Below, one piece after another: positions 1 through 7,867 of a DNA stretch of 64,000 nt. The stretch is from positions 1-64,000 of the forward strand of contig CAZKGR010000006.1 in NCBI GenBank assembly GCA_964552465.1, in the 5' to 3' direction. This stretch comes from BMS3BBIN04 sp964552465 (lineage in GTDB: Bacteria > Electryoneota > Electryoneia > Electryoneales > Electryoneaceae). The translations under genes were made by a program, and so were the position numbers. Every line of letters starts with the position of its first letter. The stretch's first letter is position 1. Below the pieces are notes generated by a model. It was given only the letters and a program-made list of their open reading frames with translations, was not told where the DNA came from and did no database searches.

Positions 1-206
1 ACTTCAAACGGGGCGGTTTTTACTTCGCTAAGGAATGTGATTCATATTTCCAATGAAATACCGCACTGCCTGTCTTCCTTGCTATATCAGGAAATTACCA
101 TACATCATGAATCAGGCACTGGATATAAATTGAAGGAAGGATTGTGTATCAGTCTAGCAATGGAAGGCATGGTAAAAGAGCGGATCATTGTACATGAGTT
201 GTACAT
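1..206. other. Left-edge stretch without a convincing gene
   Basis: No recognisable coding region or RNA is seen here. A 63-codon reading frame from a GTG at 37 runs into the tRNA terminator, has no recognisable motif and is probably chance. No gene is visibly cut by the left edge. Confidence 0.5.
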
Positions 207-246
207 GGAAAAACAAACAAGGGGTTAGGCATACGCCTAACCCCTT
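207..246 (-). terminator. Rho-independent terminator of tRNA-Pro
   Basis: A perfect 12-bp stem (219-230 with 235-246) closes a 4-base loop. Read on the minus strand it is followed by a T-rich tract (gtttgttttt) just past 219. It lies 8 bases after the CCA end of the minus-strand tRNA, so it should end that transcript. The plus-strand side has no T-run. Confidence 0.88.
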
Positions 247-254
247 GATTCTAC

Positions 255-331
255 TGGTCGGGGTGACTGGATTTGAACCAGCGACCCCCTACTCCCGAAG
301 CAGGTGCGCTACCGGGCTGCGCTACACCCCG
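255..331 (-). tRNA. tRNA-Pro (anticodon CGG)
   Basis: The minus strand folds into a complete cloverleaf of 77 nt including an encoded CCA. The acceptor stem is CGGGGTG/CACCCCG, the D-arm carries the AGC..GGTAGCGC pattern, the T-loop is GGTTCAAATCC, and the anticodon loop TTCGGGA reads CGG. It decodes the proline codon CCG. It is flanked by a consensus-like promoter upstream and a strong hairpin terminator downstream, so it is a single-gene transcription unit. Confidence 0.96.
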
Positions 332-366
332 ACTGGTCGTAAAACCTGATTTCTCAGGCGGCACGA

Positions 367-395
367 AATATATGATTGATCCTCGTCGCTGTCAA
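367..395 (-). promoter_or_regulatory. Sigma-70-type promoter of tRNA-Pro
   Basis: On the minus strand a perfect -35 box TTGACA (390-395) and a -10 box TATATT (367-372) are separated by exactly 17 bases. Transcription should start near 360, about 30 bases before the tRNA 5' end at 331. Confidence 0.85.
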
Positions 396-419
396 CGATG
401 CTGCTCATGGATAGAGACA

Positions 420-450
420 AAAAGCGGGAAGCCAGCATGGCTGGCTTCCC
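420..450 (-). terminator. Minus-strand hairpin terminator
   Basis: A perfect 11-bp stem (426-436 with 440-450) and a 3-base loop are followed on the minus strand by GCTTTTTG. The only annotated minus-strand gene upstream is dapF, more than 700 bases away, so either that transcript or an unrecognised RNA ends here. It also insulates the tRNA-Pro promoter just downstream. Confidence 0.6.
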
Positions 451-499
451 TGCATGGGGACAGCGCGTAGGGGAATACGCTCTGTATAGGGGTCGATAT

Positions 500-559
500 A
501 ATTAAGAAAGAGCCGATGAATTCAAGTAAACCGTAAAGGAAGAATATTCATCGGCTCTT
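500..559 (-). terminator. Minus-strand inverted repeat, possible terminator of the SDR-dapF transcript
   Basis: A 14-bp perfect inverted repeat (508-521 with 546-559) flanks a 24-base loop. On the minus strand it is followed by TTTCTTAATT. The large loop makes it a less typical intrinsic terminator than its neighbour at 426-450. Confidence 0.45.
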
Positions 560-1153
560 CAGCCTGAACCCGTGCGCGTGAACCGTGCAAATCATGTGCA
601 TCAATCTCGCAACGTTCGCAATCGTCAGAAAGGGAGAAGCTCAAGAAAACCGTGCATGGCAGCGAATCTGAAGTCAGTCAAGAAGAACCGTGCTGAAACC
701 GTGCAGCGTGCGATCAATGTGCGAAAGAGATGCTGAGAAAGAACGAAACCGTAAAATCGTCAAATCAGGGTTCACCGGATGTAATGGCAAACCACATGCC
801 ATGAGGCGGAAACGGTGGGAAACAACTGTGATTTCGGGGGTCAATTGTCAAGCAAATGTCAGTCCAGATGTGTTCACTGACTCCGGATTAGTTTTGAAGC
901 ATTGAAATCATCAGGAATTATCAGGATTACGTCATTTAGCTCTCATGACTCTCTTTGAAACTCACTTTTGGAAAGTGTGCAAAGTTGGTAAACCGGCATG
1001 CAAAAAAAGAGCGTGCATTTATTGCGCAACGTGCGCAAAAAATGCGCTTGAAATGTAAATAGCTGATTATTCGACAGGTACGACAAGACAGATCAAAGTG
1101 GAAAGGCTATTCAACCCAAGTACCCGTCTGAAGAATGAGTGTGCAGCACTTTA

Positions 1154-2032
1154 TCATTCGAGATGGAAAGGTGTTTCAACCTGTCCATTGAATACCTTGC
1201 TCGCCTCACCCTCAAGCACCGCATATTTCCAGTCATTACCGATTGTAACGGTCAACAAGCCGCCGGGCATGCGCACATTCACCGGTTGTTCAAATCCGAA
1301 CTTCTCAGCCGCAACACCAGCACCTACTGCTGCGATGGCGCCCGATCCACATGCAAGAGTAGGTCCAACTCCGCGTTCATACACAACCAGCGCGAGGGTG
1401 TCTGATGCTTCCTTGCGTGCAAAACCGACGTTCACCCCTGCCGGGAAGATATCCTTGTGAATCGCCAGACGGCGACCTATTTCATGTATATCGTCGCCGT
1501 CCCACATCTCTGTGTTGAATATGACGAAGTGTGGATTACCGACGCCCACCGCGGTTCCAACAATCGGCTCGCTCATACCTGGTACCGTAACTGATACGTT
1601 GATGGTCTCAGCACCACCAGCGAATTGTGCATCCTCAGGCTTGAACGAAGGGATTGGCATCGCAATCTGTATGACGTCATCGTCTTTGAATCTTGCAGCA
1701 ACAACACCCGCGCCGGTGAGGAGTTTGACCTCATCCATGTCACGCACTGGTTCACCAAGATCAGCAAGGAAACGCATCAGGCAGCGAAGACCGTTGCCAC
1801 ACATCTCAGCGGGCGACCCGTCTGCGTTGAAATAACCCATGCGATAGTCGGCGTCGCTGTGATCACGGACAGCGACAATCAAGCCGTCCGCACCGACTCC
1901 GTGATGGCGGGTACATAACGATGCAATGGTCTCAGAGTCGAGGGCAGCCCACAGTTGGCGGTTATCCTCACGGTTATCCACCATGATGAAGTCGTTGCCC
2001 GCTCCGTGGTATTTATGGAATTGCAGTGTCAT
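1154..2032 (-). CDS. dapF: Diaminopimelate epimerase
   Basis: DapF converts LL- to meso-diaminopimelate in the cytoplasm, supplying lysine and peptidoglycan cross-links. The 292-residue product has normal family length. It has the N-terminal HGAGNDF signature (9-15), the first catalytic cysteine in EMCGNG (Cys78), VGNPHFV (164-170) and the second catalytic cysteine in LACGSG (Cys228), so both members of the cofactor-independent Cys-Cys pair are present. It lies 73 bases downstream of the SDR gene on the same strand and probably shares its transcript. Meso-DAP use fits a Gram-negative wall. Confidence 0.97.
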   Translation of the reverse strand: MTLQFHKYHGAGNDFIMVDNREDNRQLWAALDSETIASLCTRHHGVGADGLIVAVRDHSDADYRMGYFNADGSPAEMCGNGLRCLMRFLADLGEPVRDMDEVKLLTGAGVVAARFKDDDVIQIAMPIPSFKPEDAQFAGGAETINVSVTVPGMSEPIVGTAVGVGNPHFVIFNTEMWDGDDIHEIGRRLAIHKDIFPAGVNVGFARKEASDTLALVVYERGVGPTLACGSGAIAAVGAGVAAEKFGFEQPVNVRMPGGLLTVTIGNDWKYAVLEGEASKVFNGQVETPFHLE

Positions 2033-2105
2033 GGAATCTGTAGGATGTATGAGTGTTTGCTTTGCAAGAGTTGAATGCTAATGTGAGTGATTGGTTCCGT
2101 CGCTA

Positions 2106-2957
2106 TCAGCTCTCCAATTGACGCCAGCCGCCGGACACATCCAGTACTGTACCGGTCACATAGGACGCTGCCGGGGAAAGCAGAAAGAGGATAGCGTCTG
2201 CAATGTCTTCGTAGCTACCGTGTACTCCCATCGGGTGATCGGGTCCGGCCGATTTTTCACGGGCTGCTTCCCGTTCGGAATTCTTGTCCACAATATGTCC
2301 CGGTGAGACAACATTCACCGTTACACGATGTTTTGCTTCTTCGATGGCCAAGGTTTTTGCAAGTGCAATCAAGCCTGATTTAGCGGCGAGGTGCGGACCG
2401 TGATCGATCATAGGAACCGTGTGTTCAGCACCAGCCATTCCCATGCCGATAATCCGAGCACCTTGTTTTTGAAAGCGTAGGTCTGGTAAGGTGGCTTTCA
2501 CACATTCAAAGAAGCTCGTAAGGTTTCCCTGAACCATTCTGTCGAATTCAGTGCGAGTGTGTTTCGCAACCGATTTTTGGACATAAGGTCCAGCCAGGTG
2601 CAGCAGACCGTACACGGTGCCGAGGGAGGCGTGAATGCGGGCGACAGCTTCAGATGCAACCTTCGGTTTGCTCAAGTCGCCAATGGTAACAAGCGCATCT
2701 CCACCTGACTTTCGGATGTCGTCCACAAGTCCATCAGCAACTTTTGAATTTTTGAAAGCGTGAAGGGCAAACGACATCCCTGTTGCCTTGTACAGCTTCT
2801 GGCAGATGCCCGGTCCCAACCCGCCAGATGCGCCAGTCACCCAGAGCACTTTCCCGTTCAAATCCGAAAGCTGGAATGGATCGAGCAGCTCAACACGCGG
2901 GTTATTGGCAGCGTTTGTGTTTACTCTTGACTTTTTAACCATGGACTGAGAGTACAT
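2106..2957 (-). CDS. Short-chain dehydrogenase/reductase with atypical active site
   Basis: A Rossmann-fold SDR of 283 residues. The nucleotide-binding motif TGASGGLG is at 41-48, a LAGPY motif (NNAG position) at 121-125, and VNVVSPGHI follows the active-site helix, so it is FabG-like overall. The YxxxK site reads HLAAK (189-193): the lysine is kept but the catalytic tyrosine is His189, and no serine is obvious in the preceding strand (IIGMGMAGAEH). Divergent SDRs such as the YmfI/EF-P-modifying reductase group have a comparable GxAEH stretch, but I cannot assign the substrate. The first 30 residues look non-core, and translation could begin at Met6 (2942). It is divergent from tkt and upstream of dapF. 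Confidence 0.8.
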   Translation of the reverse strand: MYSQSMVKKSRVNTNAANNPRVELLDPFQLSDLNGKVLWVTGASGGLGPGICQKLYKATGMSFALHAFKNSKVADGLVDDIRKSGGDALVTIGDLSKPKVASEAVARIHASLGTVYGLLHLAGPYVQKSVAKHTRTEFDRMVQGNLTSFFECVKATLPDLRFQKQGARIIGMGMAGAEHTVPMIDHGPHLAAKSGLIALAKTLAIEEAKHRVTVNVVSPGHIVDKNSEREAAREKSAGPDHPMGVHGSYEDIADAILFLLSPAASYVTGTVLDVSGGWRQLES

Positions 2958-3018
2958 AGTTGCAGCGCAAACGGCAAGTGAAAAAGGAGAAAATTGTTCT
3001 TGCTCTCAGGAGTTCCGC

Positions 3019-3047
3019 TTGCCCATTTCCAGTTCGCGGCCCATATT
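3019..3047 (+). promoter_or_regulatory. Candidate promoter of tkt
   Basis: TTGCCC (3019-3024) and CATATT (3042-3047) are spaced by 17 bases in the gap between the divergent SDR and tkt genes. An imperfect inverted repeat (GTCTCAA at 3054-3060 with TTGAGAC at 3080-3086) lies just downstream and could be an operator or leader hairpin. Neither has independent support. Confidence 0.35.
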
Positions 3048-3128
3048 CCGCACGTCTCAACAAACTGCCTGCAGGATGTTTGAGACCACACCCAAGTCAT
3101 TTCCATAACTGTGTTGAACGAGGTAGTC

Positions 3129-5150
3129 ATGCCTGCGCAACTGTTTTCCTGGAGCGATCAGGACAAGCTGAGTGTAAATGCGATCCGTATCCTCAGTGCC
3201 GAAATGGTGCAGAAAGCCAACAGCGGTCATCCAGGGATGCCGATGGGTTTTGCATTACCGGCTCATGTGTTGTGGACTCGTTTCCTGAAGTTCAGTCCTG
3301 ACAATCCGTTCTGGCCCGCGCGTGACCGTTTCATTCTGTCTTGCGGGCATGGCAGCGCTTTACTGTACAGCTTGCTGCATCTGGCGGGTTATGACCTCAA
3401 TATGGAAGATCTGAAGGATTTCCGGCAGTTGGACAGCCGTACTCCGGGTCATCCCGAATTCGGAGTTACTCCGGGCGTTGAAACGACGACAGGTCCGTTG
3501 GGACAGGGGATCAGCAATGCGGTTGGGATGGCGATGGCTCAGCGCTATGTACGAGAGCGTCTTGACCACTCGGAAAACTTCAACCCGTTGGATCACTTCA
3601 TCTATGTGATAGCCAGCGATGGCGATTTGCAGGAAGGTGTCAGCGCGGAAGCATCCAGTCTGGCCGGACGACAGAAGCTGGGACAGATGGTTGTTCTCTA
3701 TGACGATAATTCGATCAGCATCGAAGGGCAGATGGATCTGTCTTGGGCAGAGGATGTATCCAAACGTTATGATGCCTACGGATGGCACACTCAGTCGGTT
3801 GACGGTTCAGACGCGCAGGCAATTTATCAGGCAATACAGAATGCTCAGCGGGAAACTGACCGACCTTCTCTAATCAAGGTGAAAACACACATCGGATACG
3901 GAAGTCCAAATAAGCAGGATAGCGAATCATCACATGGCTCACCGTTGGGTGAGGATGAGCTTAAGCTCACCAGGGAAGAGTTGGATTGGGAGTACGAACC
4001 ATTCACCGTGCCGGATGATGTGTATGAGATATACGCAGAAGCTGCGGATCGTGGACGGGATGCCCATGAAGCGTGGTTTGCTCAGCTCGAAGAATGGATG
4101 CAGGGGCTGACTGGACGCCGTGAGTTATGGGATCACCTGATGAGCGGTGGTGATCGGGATTATGTGACCGAAGAGATGCCCTTGGACTTTGATCTGGCTA
4201 AACCAATCGCAACACGTCAGGCGTCAGGCAAGGCAGTGAATTTCATCTCCGAACGCGATCCGGGCTTGATTGGCGGCTGTGCTGATCTTGCGGGATCGGT
4301 CAAAACCATGGTCAAGGGTGATGACTTCCTGCCTGAGATTCGGGGCGGGCGTAACATCCATTATGGTATCCGTGAGCACGCGATGGGAGCTGCTGCCAAC
4401 GGTATGGCATTGTACGGCAGCTTACGTCCGTACACGGGCACATTCCTGATCTTCAGCGATTACATGCGTCCATCGATTCGTCTGGCAGGGCTAATGAATC
4501 TGCCGGTAATCTTCGTATTCAGCCATGACAGCATAGGTGTGGGGGAGGACGGACCCACGCACCAACCTGTCGAACAGTATGCAGCCCTTCGAGCCATTCC
4601 GAACCTGTGGGTGATCCGCCCCGGTGATGCGGGCGAGACGATGATCGCATGGAAGATGGCGTATGATCGTATTGATGGCCCAACCGCAATCCTGACCACA
4701 CGTCAGGGTCTTCCGGTGATTGATCGTGGAGAAGGCAAGTTTGCGTCCGCTGAAGAGGCCGCACGGGGTGCTTATGTGCTCGCCGATGCAGCGAACGGTG
4801 ATCCTGAGCTGATTCTGTTGGCTACCGGCAGTGAAGTCGGCATGTCGATGCAGGCGTATGATAAGCTCAGTGCTGATGGTGTGCGTGTTCGAGTCGTCAG
4901 TTTCCCATGTTGGGAAGCGTTTGAGGAGCAGGACGAAGAGTACCGGAACTCAGTTCTTCCACCGGATGTAACGGCACGGATCAGCGTGGAAGTCGGCATC
5001 TCACAGGGATGGGAGCGTTGGGTAGGTAGCGACGGCGACTGCTTCAGTCTGGAAGGATTTGGCGCTTCTGCACCTAGTGGAAAATTGTTCGAGAAATTTG
5101 GTTTCACGCTAGAGCATTTGATCCAACGGGCGAAAGCGTTGCTCGCATGA
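3129..5150 (+). CDS. tkt: Transketolase
   Basis: Thiamine-diphosphate enzyme of the non-oxidative pentose phosphate pathway, moving two-carbon ketol units between sugar phosphates. The 673-residue product is full length and has GHPG (33-36), GPLGQG (122-127) and the ThDP/metal site SDGDLQEG (163-170), followed by the pyrimidine-binding and C-terminal domains. I start at ATG 3129 because GAGG lies 6 bases upstream; a GTG at 3111 is also in frame but lacks a ribosome site. The gene faces the HAD gene, with a REP-like repeat between them. Confidence 0.96.
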   Translation: MPAQLFSWSDQDKLSVNAIRILSAEMVQKANSGHPGMPMGFALPAHVLWTRFLKFSPDNPFWPARDRFILSCGHGSALLYSLLHLAGYDLNMEDLKDFRQLDSRTPGHPEFGVTPGVETTTGPLGQGISNAVGMAMAQRYVRERLDHSENFNPLDHFIYVIASDGDLQEGVSAEASSLAGRQKLGQMVVLYDDNSISIEGQMDLSWAEDVSKRYDAYGWHTQSVDGSDAQAIYQAIQNAQRETDRPSLIKVKTHIGYGSPNKQDSESSHGSPLGEDELKLTREELDWEYEPFTVPDDVYEIYAEAADRGRDAHEAWFAQLEEWMQGLTGRRELWDHLMSGGDRDYVTEEMPLDFDLAKPIATRQASGKAVNFISERDPGLIGGCADLAGSVKTMVKGDDFLPEIRGGRNIHYGIREHAMGAAANGMALYGSLRPYTGTFLIFSDYMRPSIRLAGLMNLPVIFVFSHDSIGVGEDGPTHQPVEQYAALRAIPNLWVIRPGDAGETMIAWKMAYDRIDGPTAILTTRQGLPVIDRGEGKFASAEEAARGAYVLADAANGDPELILLATGSEVGMSMQAYDKLSADGVRVRVVSFPCWEAFEEQDEEYRNSVLPPDVTARISVEVGISQGWERWVGSDGDCFSLEGFGASAPSGKLFEKFGFTLEHLIQRAKALLA

Positions 5151-5171
5151 CTTACGCCTTGTGGTTCAAAA

Positions 5172-5299
5172 CACGTCATTCTGAGTCCGGCAAACGCCGG
5201 ACGAAGAAGGTCTAACAAAACCACTGATTTAGCTCAAGTTGTAACCTGTTTCTAAGTTGGATCTTCTTCACTTCACTGCGTTCAGTTCAGAGTGACACA
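5172..5299. repeat. REP-like imperfect inverted repeat between convergent genes
   Basis: The left arm (about 5175-5214) reads GTCATTCTGAG.....CGAAGAAGG on the plus strand. The right arm (about 5259-5299) reads GTCACTCTGAA.....GAAGAAGATCC on the minus strand. The two TCA(T/C)TCTGA..GAAGAAG units therefore face each other around a short spacer. Units of this kind, dispersed between convergent genes, are common REP-like elements in many bacteria. It may also shape the 3' ends of tkt and the HAD gene, whose last codons overlap the right arm. Confidence 0.6.
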
Positions 5300-6642
5300 C
5301 CCCGCATCAGGGATCGGTGGATCAGCCCGCGTTGCAGATGGTCGCCGTCAACGATCAATCCCTGTACGTTTTCGCGTGGGGAATAATCGTTTTCGATGTA
5401 TTGTCGATGCACATCAGAACGCACTGAAGTCCAGTTTTCATGCAGAGACGAAGTGTTAGTCAGATCGGCAGGTATTTCTACAGCTCCTGCGTTTTCAAGG
5501 TGTCTTGTCAGGCTGTTTGTAGATTGGAGAAACCGGCTGATAGTTGAATGTTGCGATTCCAGCTTAACGTAATAGTCGAAGCTGTTTGTGACCCAATCCC
5601 CGGCCAGAAAATCACCTTCGATAAGCACCACTCCACCTGCACGTGCCCGAAGCGGACGCCCGATTTCTGATCCATCACCCGGTATCTGCAGGTCAATGCT
5701 GCCGTTCAATCGCTGTTCTAGAAGAGAGTTGACAACATCCCAAGGATAGCAGTCATGAATCCCTTGCAAAGCTTCTGCATTCAGTCCGTTGCGGCGGTAT
5801 GATTCCAGATGCAGGTGTGCTGCCGGGATGTTGAGATCAGCCAGTTCATTGAAGATGTGTTGTGAGAGCGGGAATGACAGCATCTCGTGCGGAGATTCAA
5901 GCGCGATGACGAAAGGTCGATCCAACGGTCGCAATCGGTTTGCTTCGGCTGCAATGCGAGCGGCCAGTTCACGTACCGGGTTGAACAGGTAGAGCAGGTG
6001 ACGGATATCTTCGACCCAGGTTGCAGTACCGAACAATTCCTCCCGACTGCCGTATCCGTACAGCGCGCCGACGGCTGGTAGACCGTTGGCGGTCGCAGCT
6101 TCCACATCATAGGCTCGGTCGCCGATCACAGCCGCTTTTCCGCCGAGTTCAGCGGCAACTTCAGCGATTAATTCTGTCTTGGTTGAGCCTTCACGATCCC
6201 CTATACACATTGCTTTCTCGAAGTGGCTTCGCAAGTTCTGCGTATCAAGCACTGCTTGCAGGTATGGGGCGCCACAGTTGGATACTAATGCCAGCTTGTA
6301 ACCGCGATTTTTGAGAGTTCTTAGAGTCTTGATCGTGCCTGGGAATGTGATACGTGTATCGGCGAGATGGATCTTCTCATGTTCGATGATGATTCTGCGG
6401 AATTCTTCCCACTGCGGTTTGTTCCTGTCATCAAGCAGGTTGCTGAAGAACACGTGTGAGGGTGCGCCAATGCCGGAAAGCAGCTCTTTGTCCGTGCGCG
6501 GGGGTAACGGTTGACCGATGGATTCGTAGAACTGCTTCAGTCCATTCCGCAACGAGCGCAGCGTGACTTTTTCACTGTTGATCAGGGTGCCGTCCATATC
6601 GAAAATAAGTGTCCGAACGCCTGCGAGATCGGGGTGGAGCAT
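5287..6642 (-). CDS. HAD-family phosphatase fused to a degenerate uridine-kinase-like domain
   Basis: Residues 1-220 form a HAD hydrolase of the phosphoglycolate-phosphatase type. Motif I is FDMDGTL (14-20, nucleophile Asp15, acid Asp17), motif II VSN (120-122), motif III Lys155, motif IV GDRAYD (174-179). Residues about 236-451 resemble the uridine kinase/phosphoribulokinase fold: a strand then ALESPHEML where the P-loop should be, HLESYRR (278-284) at the usual DDFYR position, and VVLIEGDF (338-345) then FDYYVKLE (355-362). The Walker A GxxxxGKS is absent, so this half is probably not an active kinase. An AGGA sits 8 bases before the ATG. The substrate is unknown. Confidence 0.75.
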   Translation of the reverse strand: MLHPDLAGVRTLIFDMDGTLINSEKVTLRSLRNGLKQFYESIGQPLPPRTDKELLSGIGAPSHVFFSNLLDDRNKPQWEEFRRIIIEHEKIHLADTRITFPGTIKTLRTLKNRGYKLALVSNCGAPYLQAVLDTQNLRSHFEKAMCIGDREGSTKTELIAEVAAELGGKAAVIGDRAYDVEAATANGLPAVGALYGYGSREELFGTATWVEDIRHLLYLFNPVRELAARIAAEANRLRPLDRPFVIALESPHEMLSFPLSQHIFNELADLNIPAAHLHLESYRRNGLNAEALQGIHDCYPWDVVNSLLEQRLNGSIDLQIPGDGSEIGRPLRARAGGVVLIEGDFLAGDWVTNSFDYYVKLESQHSTISRFLQSTNSLTRHLENAGAVEIPADLTNTSSLHENWTSVRSDVHRQYIENDYSPRENVQGLIVDGDHLQRGLIHRSLMRGVSL

Positions 6643-6668
6643 GGTTTCTATCCTGGATGAAAATGATT

Positions 6669-6707
6669 GTTTGAGAAAAACGAGCCCGGGTTAAAACACC
6701 GGGCTCG
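6669..6707 (-). terminator. Rho-independent terminator after the LVIVD lipoprotein gene
   Basis: A 9-bp GC-rich stem (6681-6689 with 6699-6707) is followed on the minus strand by TTTTTCTC. It lies 24 bases past the stop codon of the lipoprotein gene and separates the folC unit from the HAD gene. Confidence 0.85.
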
Positions 6708-6730
6708 AAGATAGTAATCCAATATCAGGA

Positions 6731-7843
6731 TTAGAACTTGAGTTCGAGAGTCGTCAGACCTTCTTCAAGTGAACTGATGATTACGATCTGATCCTCAACG
6801 AACACCGCAGACGTTGGCTCACGTACTTCGTAAACATCTATGAACACTGGATTCGCTGGGTCCATCACGTCGAGGAAGTAAGCACCGTCAAACTGGTCAA
6901 TTAGGATTAGTCTATCGTTTCGGACAAATACAGCAATTGCGTGATCCAGACCATCAATTTTCCAGGTCGCAACTAGTTCTGGATTAAAAATATCAGTGAC
7001 ATTGATAACAGCAAGCCCACCGATACCATCCGCAACGAAAACGTGGTTGTCCTCGTAGGTCAAACCACGTGCTTCACCAGGTGTGTCGACATCAGAATAC
7101 CATTCGCCATCCTGCTCTTCAACTTCCTTCGAGATGTTGCCGAACGCAACCCCGAGGTCCAGGTAGCTAACCGCGATTGTGTTGAAATCCTCAATCGCAG
7201 CGACGCCCGAACAGCTCTTTCCTGACAGGGTAAGGTTTAGGCGTTCTTCTTTGGAATAGATCATCTCAAATTCAGGTTCACCATAGTCAGCAGAATCGAG
7301 CCATACATGAACCACCTGTATTCCGTCTTCAGAACTGGCATCAGCAAACAGGATACGGGCGACATCAGCCTCAACAGTGGGCATCGGCAAGTTCTGACTC
7401 CTTACAGAATCGCGTATCATCACTGATAATATTTCGCTCACGCCACCGCTACCATGAAAAGTGACTTCACCATCAAAGAAATCATCCAGGAAATAGATTT
7501 GGTTGTCGTCGAATCCGGCATTGATATGTGCAATCATACAACCTAATTCTGGGATCGCATCGATTATCTCAGCCCTGCCATTTACAGGAAACCTTTCAAT
7601 CAGTGTGATGTTCGTGGGATCAGAAGCATCGTAAACACCAATGCCAGCAGTTTTTTCTGCAACATAGATACGATCGCCTTCCAAGTCGATATCCAAGGCC
7701 AATCCTCGAGTACCGGTTTCACCAATCGCTTCGAAGAAGGTAGATTCTGTGGGGTTAGCCGGAGTAGAGCGTTTTCCACAGCCTGTTAAAGTCAGAATGA
7801 CCAGCAGGAACGGGAGCAGTCTCAGCAAGTAGTTACCGTTCAT
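6731..7843 (-). CDS. LVIVD-repeat beta-propeller lipoprotein
   Basis: An exported lipoprotein of 370 residues. The signal peptide ends in the lipobox LTGC, with the lipidated cysteine at 22. The rest is built from repeats in which a DRIYVA- or NHVFVAD-type strand is followed by a glycine turn, a short strand and a D(P/I).NP.L motif, as in LVIVD-repeat propellers; the last repeat ends at the C-terminus. The role is probably binding at the cell surface or in the periplasm; no enzymatic residues are seen. ATG 7843 is preferred because AGGGA lies 7 bases upstream; GTG 7849 is too close to it. It follows folC by a short gap and probably shares its transcript. Confidence 0.75.
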   Translation of the reverse strand: MNGNYLLRLLPFLLVILTLTGCGKRSTPANPTESTFFEAIGETGTRGLALDIDLEGDRIYVAEKTAGIGVYDASDPTNITLIERFPVNGRAEIIDAIPELGCMIAHINAGFDDNQIYFLDDFFDGEVTFHGSGGVSEILSVMIRDSVRSQNLPMPTVEADVARILFADASSEDGIQVVHVWLDSADYGEPEFEMIYSKEERLNLTLSGKSCSGVAAIEDFNTIAVSYLDLGVAFGNISKEVEEQDGEWYSDVDTPGEARGLTYEDNHVFVADGIGGLAVINVTDIFNPELVATWKIDGLDHAIAVFVRNDRLILIDQFDGAYFLDVMDPANPVFIDVYEVREPTSAVFVEDQIVIISSLEEGLTTLELKF

Positions 7844-7867
7844 CAACACATCCCTTTATGCAATCCG

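Larger units (their letters stand above)
332..1153. other. Long non-coding stretch with repeated AACCGTGC motifs and minus-strand hairpins
   Basis: No protein gene is supported between the tRNA-Pro unit and dapF. The 8-mer AACCGTGC occurs four times in 124 bases (581-588, 648-655, 686-693, 697-704), and the shorter AACCGT also occurs at 529-534 and 747-752. Two terminator-like hairpins, both with their T-rich side on the minus strand, lie at 426-450 and 508-559. The stretch could hold the 3' leader and terminators of the SDR-dapF transcript, an unrecognised RNA, or gene remnants. I did not recognise tmRNA, 6S, SRP or RNase P signatures. Confidence 0.5.

Noticed and set aside
37..228. 63-codon GTG frame at the left edge
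   Set aside because: It runs into the tRNA-Pro terminator, has no recognisable motif, and the AAGGA upstream is only 3 bases from the GTG.
658..735. Short S20-like frame opening MAANLKSVKKNRAE in the non-coding stretch
   Set aside because: Resembles the start of ribosomal protein S20 but stops after about 26 codons; the genuine rpsT is at 47746-48003. At most a remnant, not supported as a gene.
332..1153. tmRNA, 6S, RNase P or SRP RNA in the first non-coding stretch
   Set aside because: None of the conserved core sequences (for example the tmRNA 3' tRNA-like end or the SRP GGAAGCAGC-type loop) was found.
3054..3086. Operator before tkt
   Set aside because: The imperfect 7-bp arms with a 19-base loop are compatible with chance; kept only as a note in the promoter entry.
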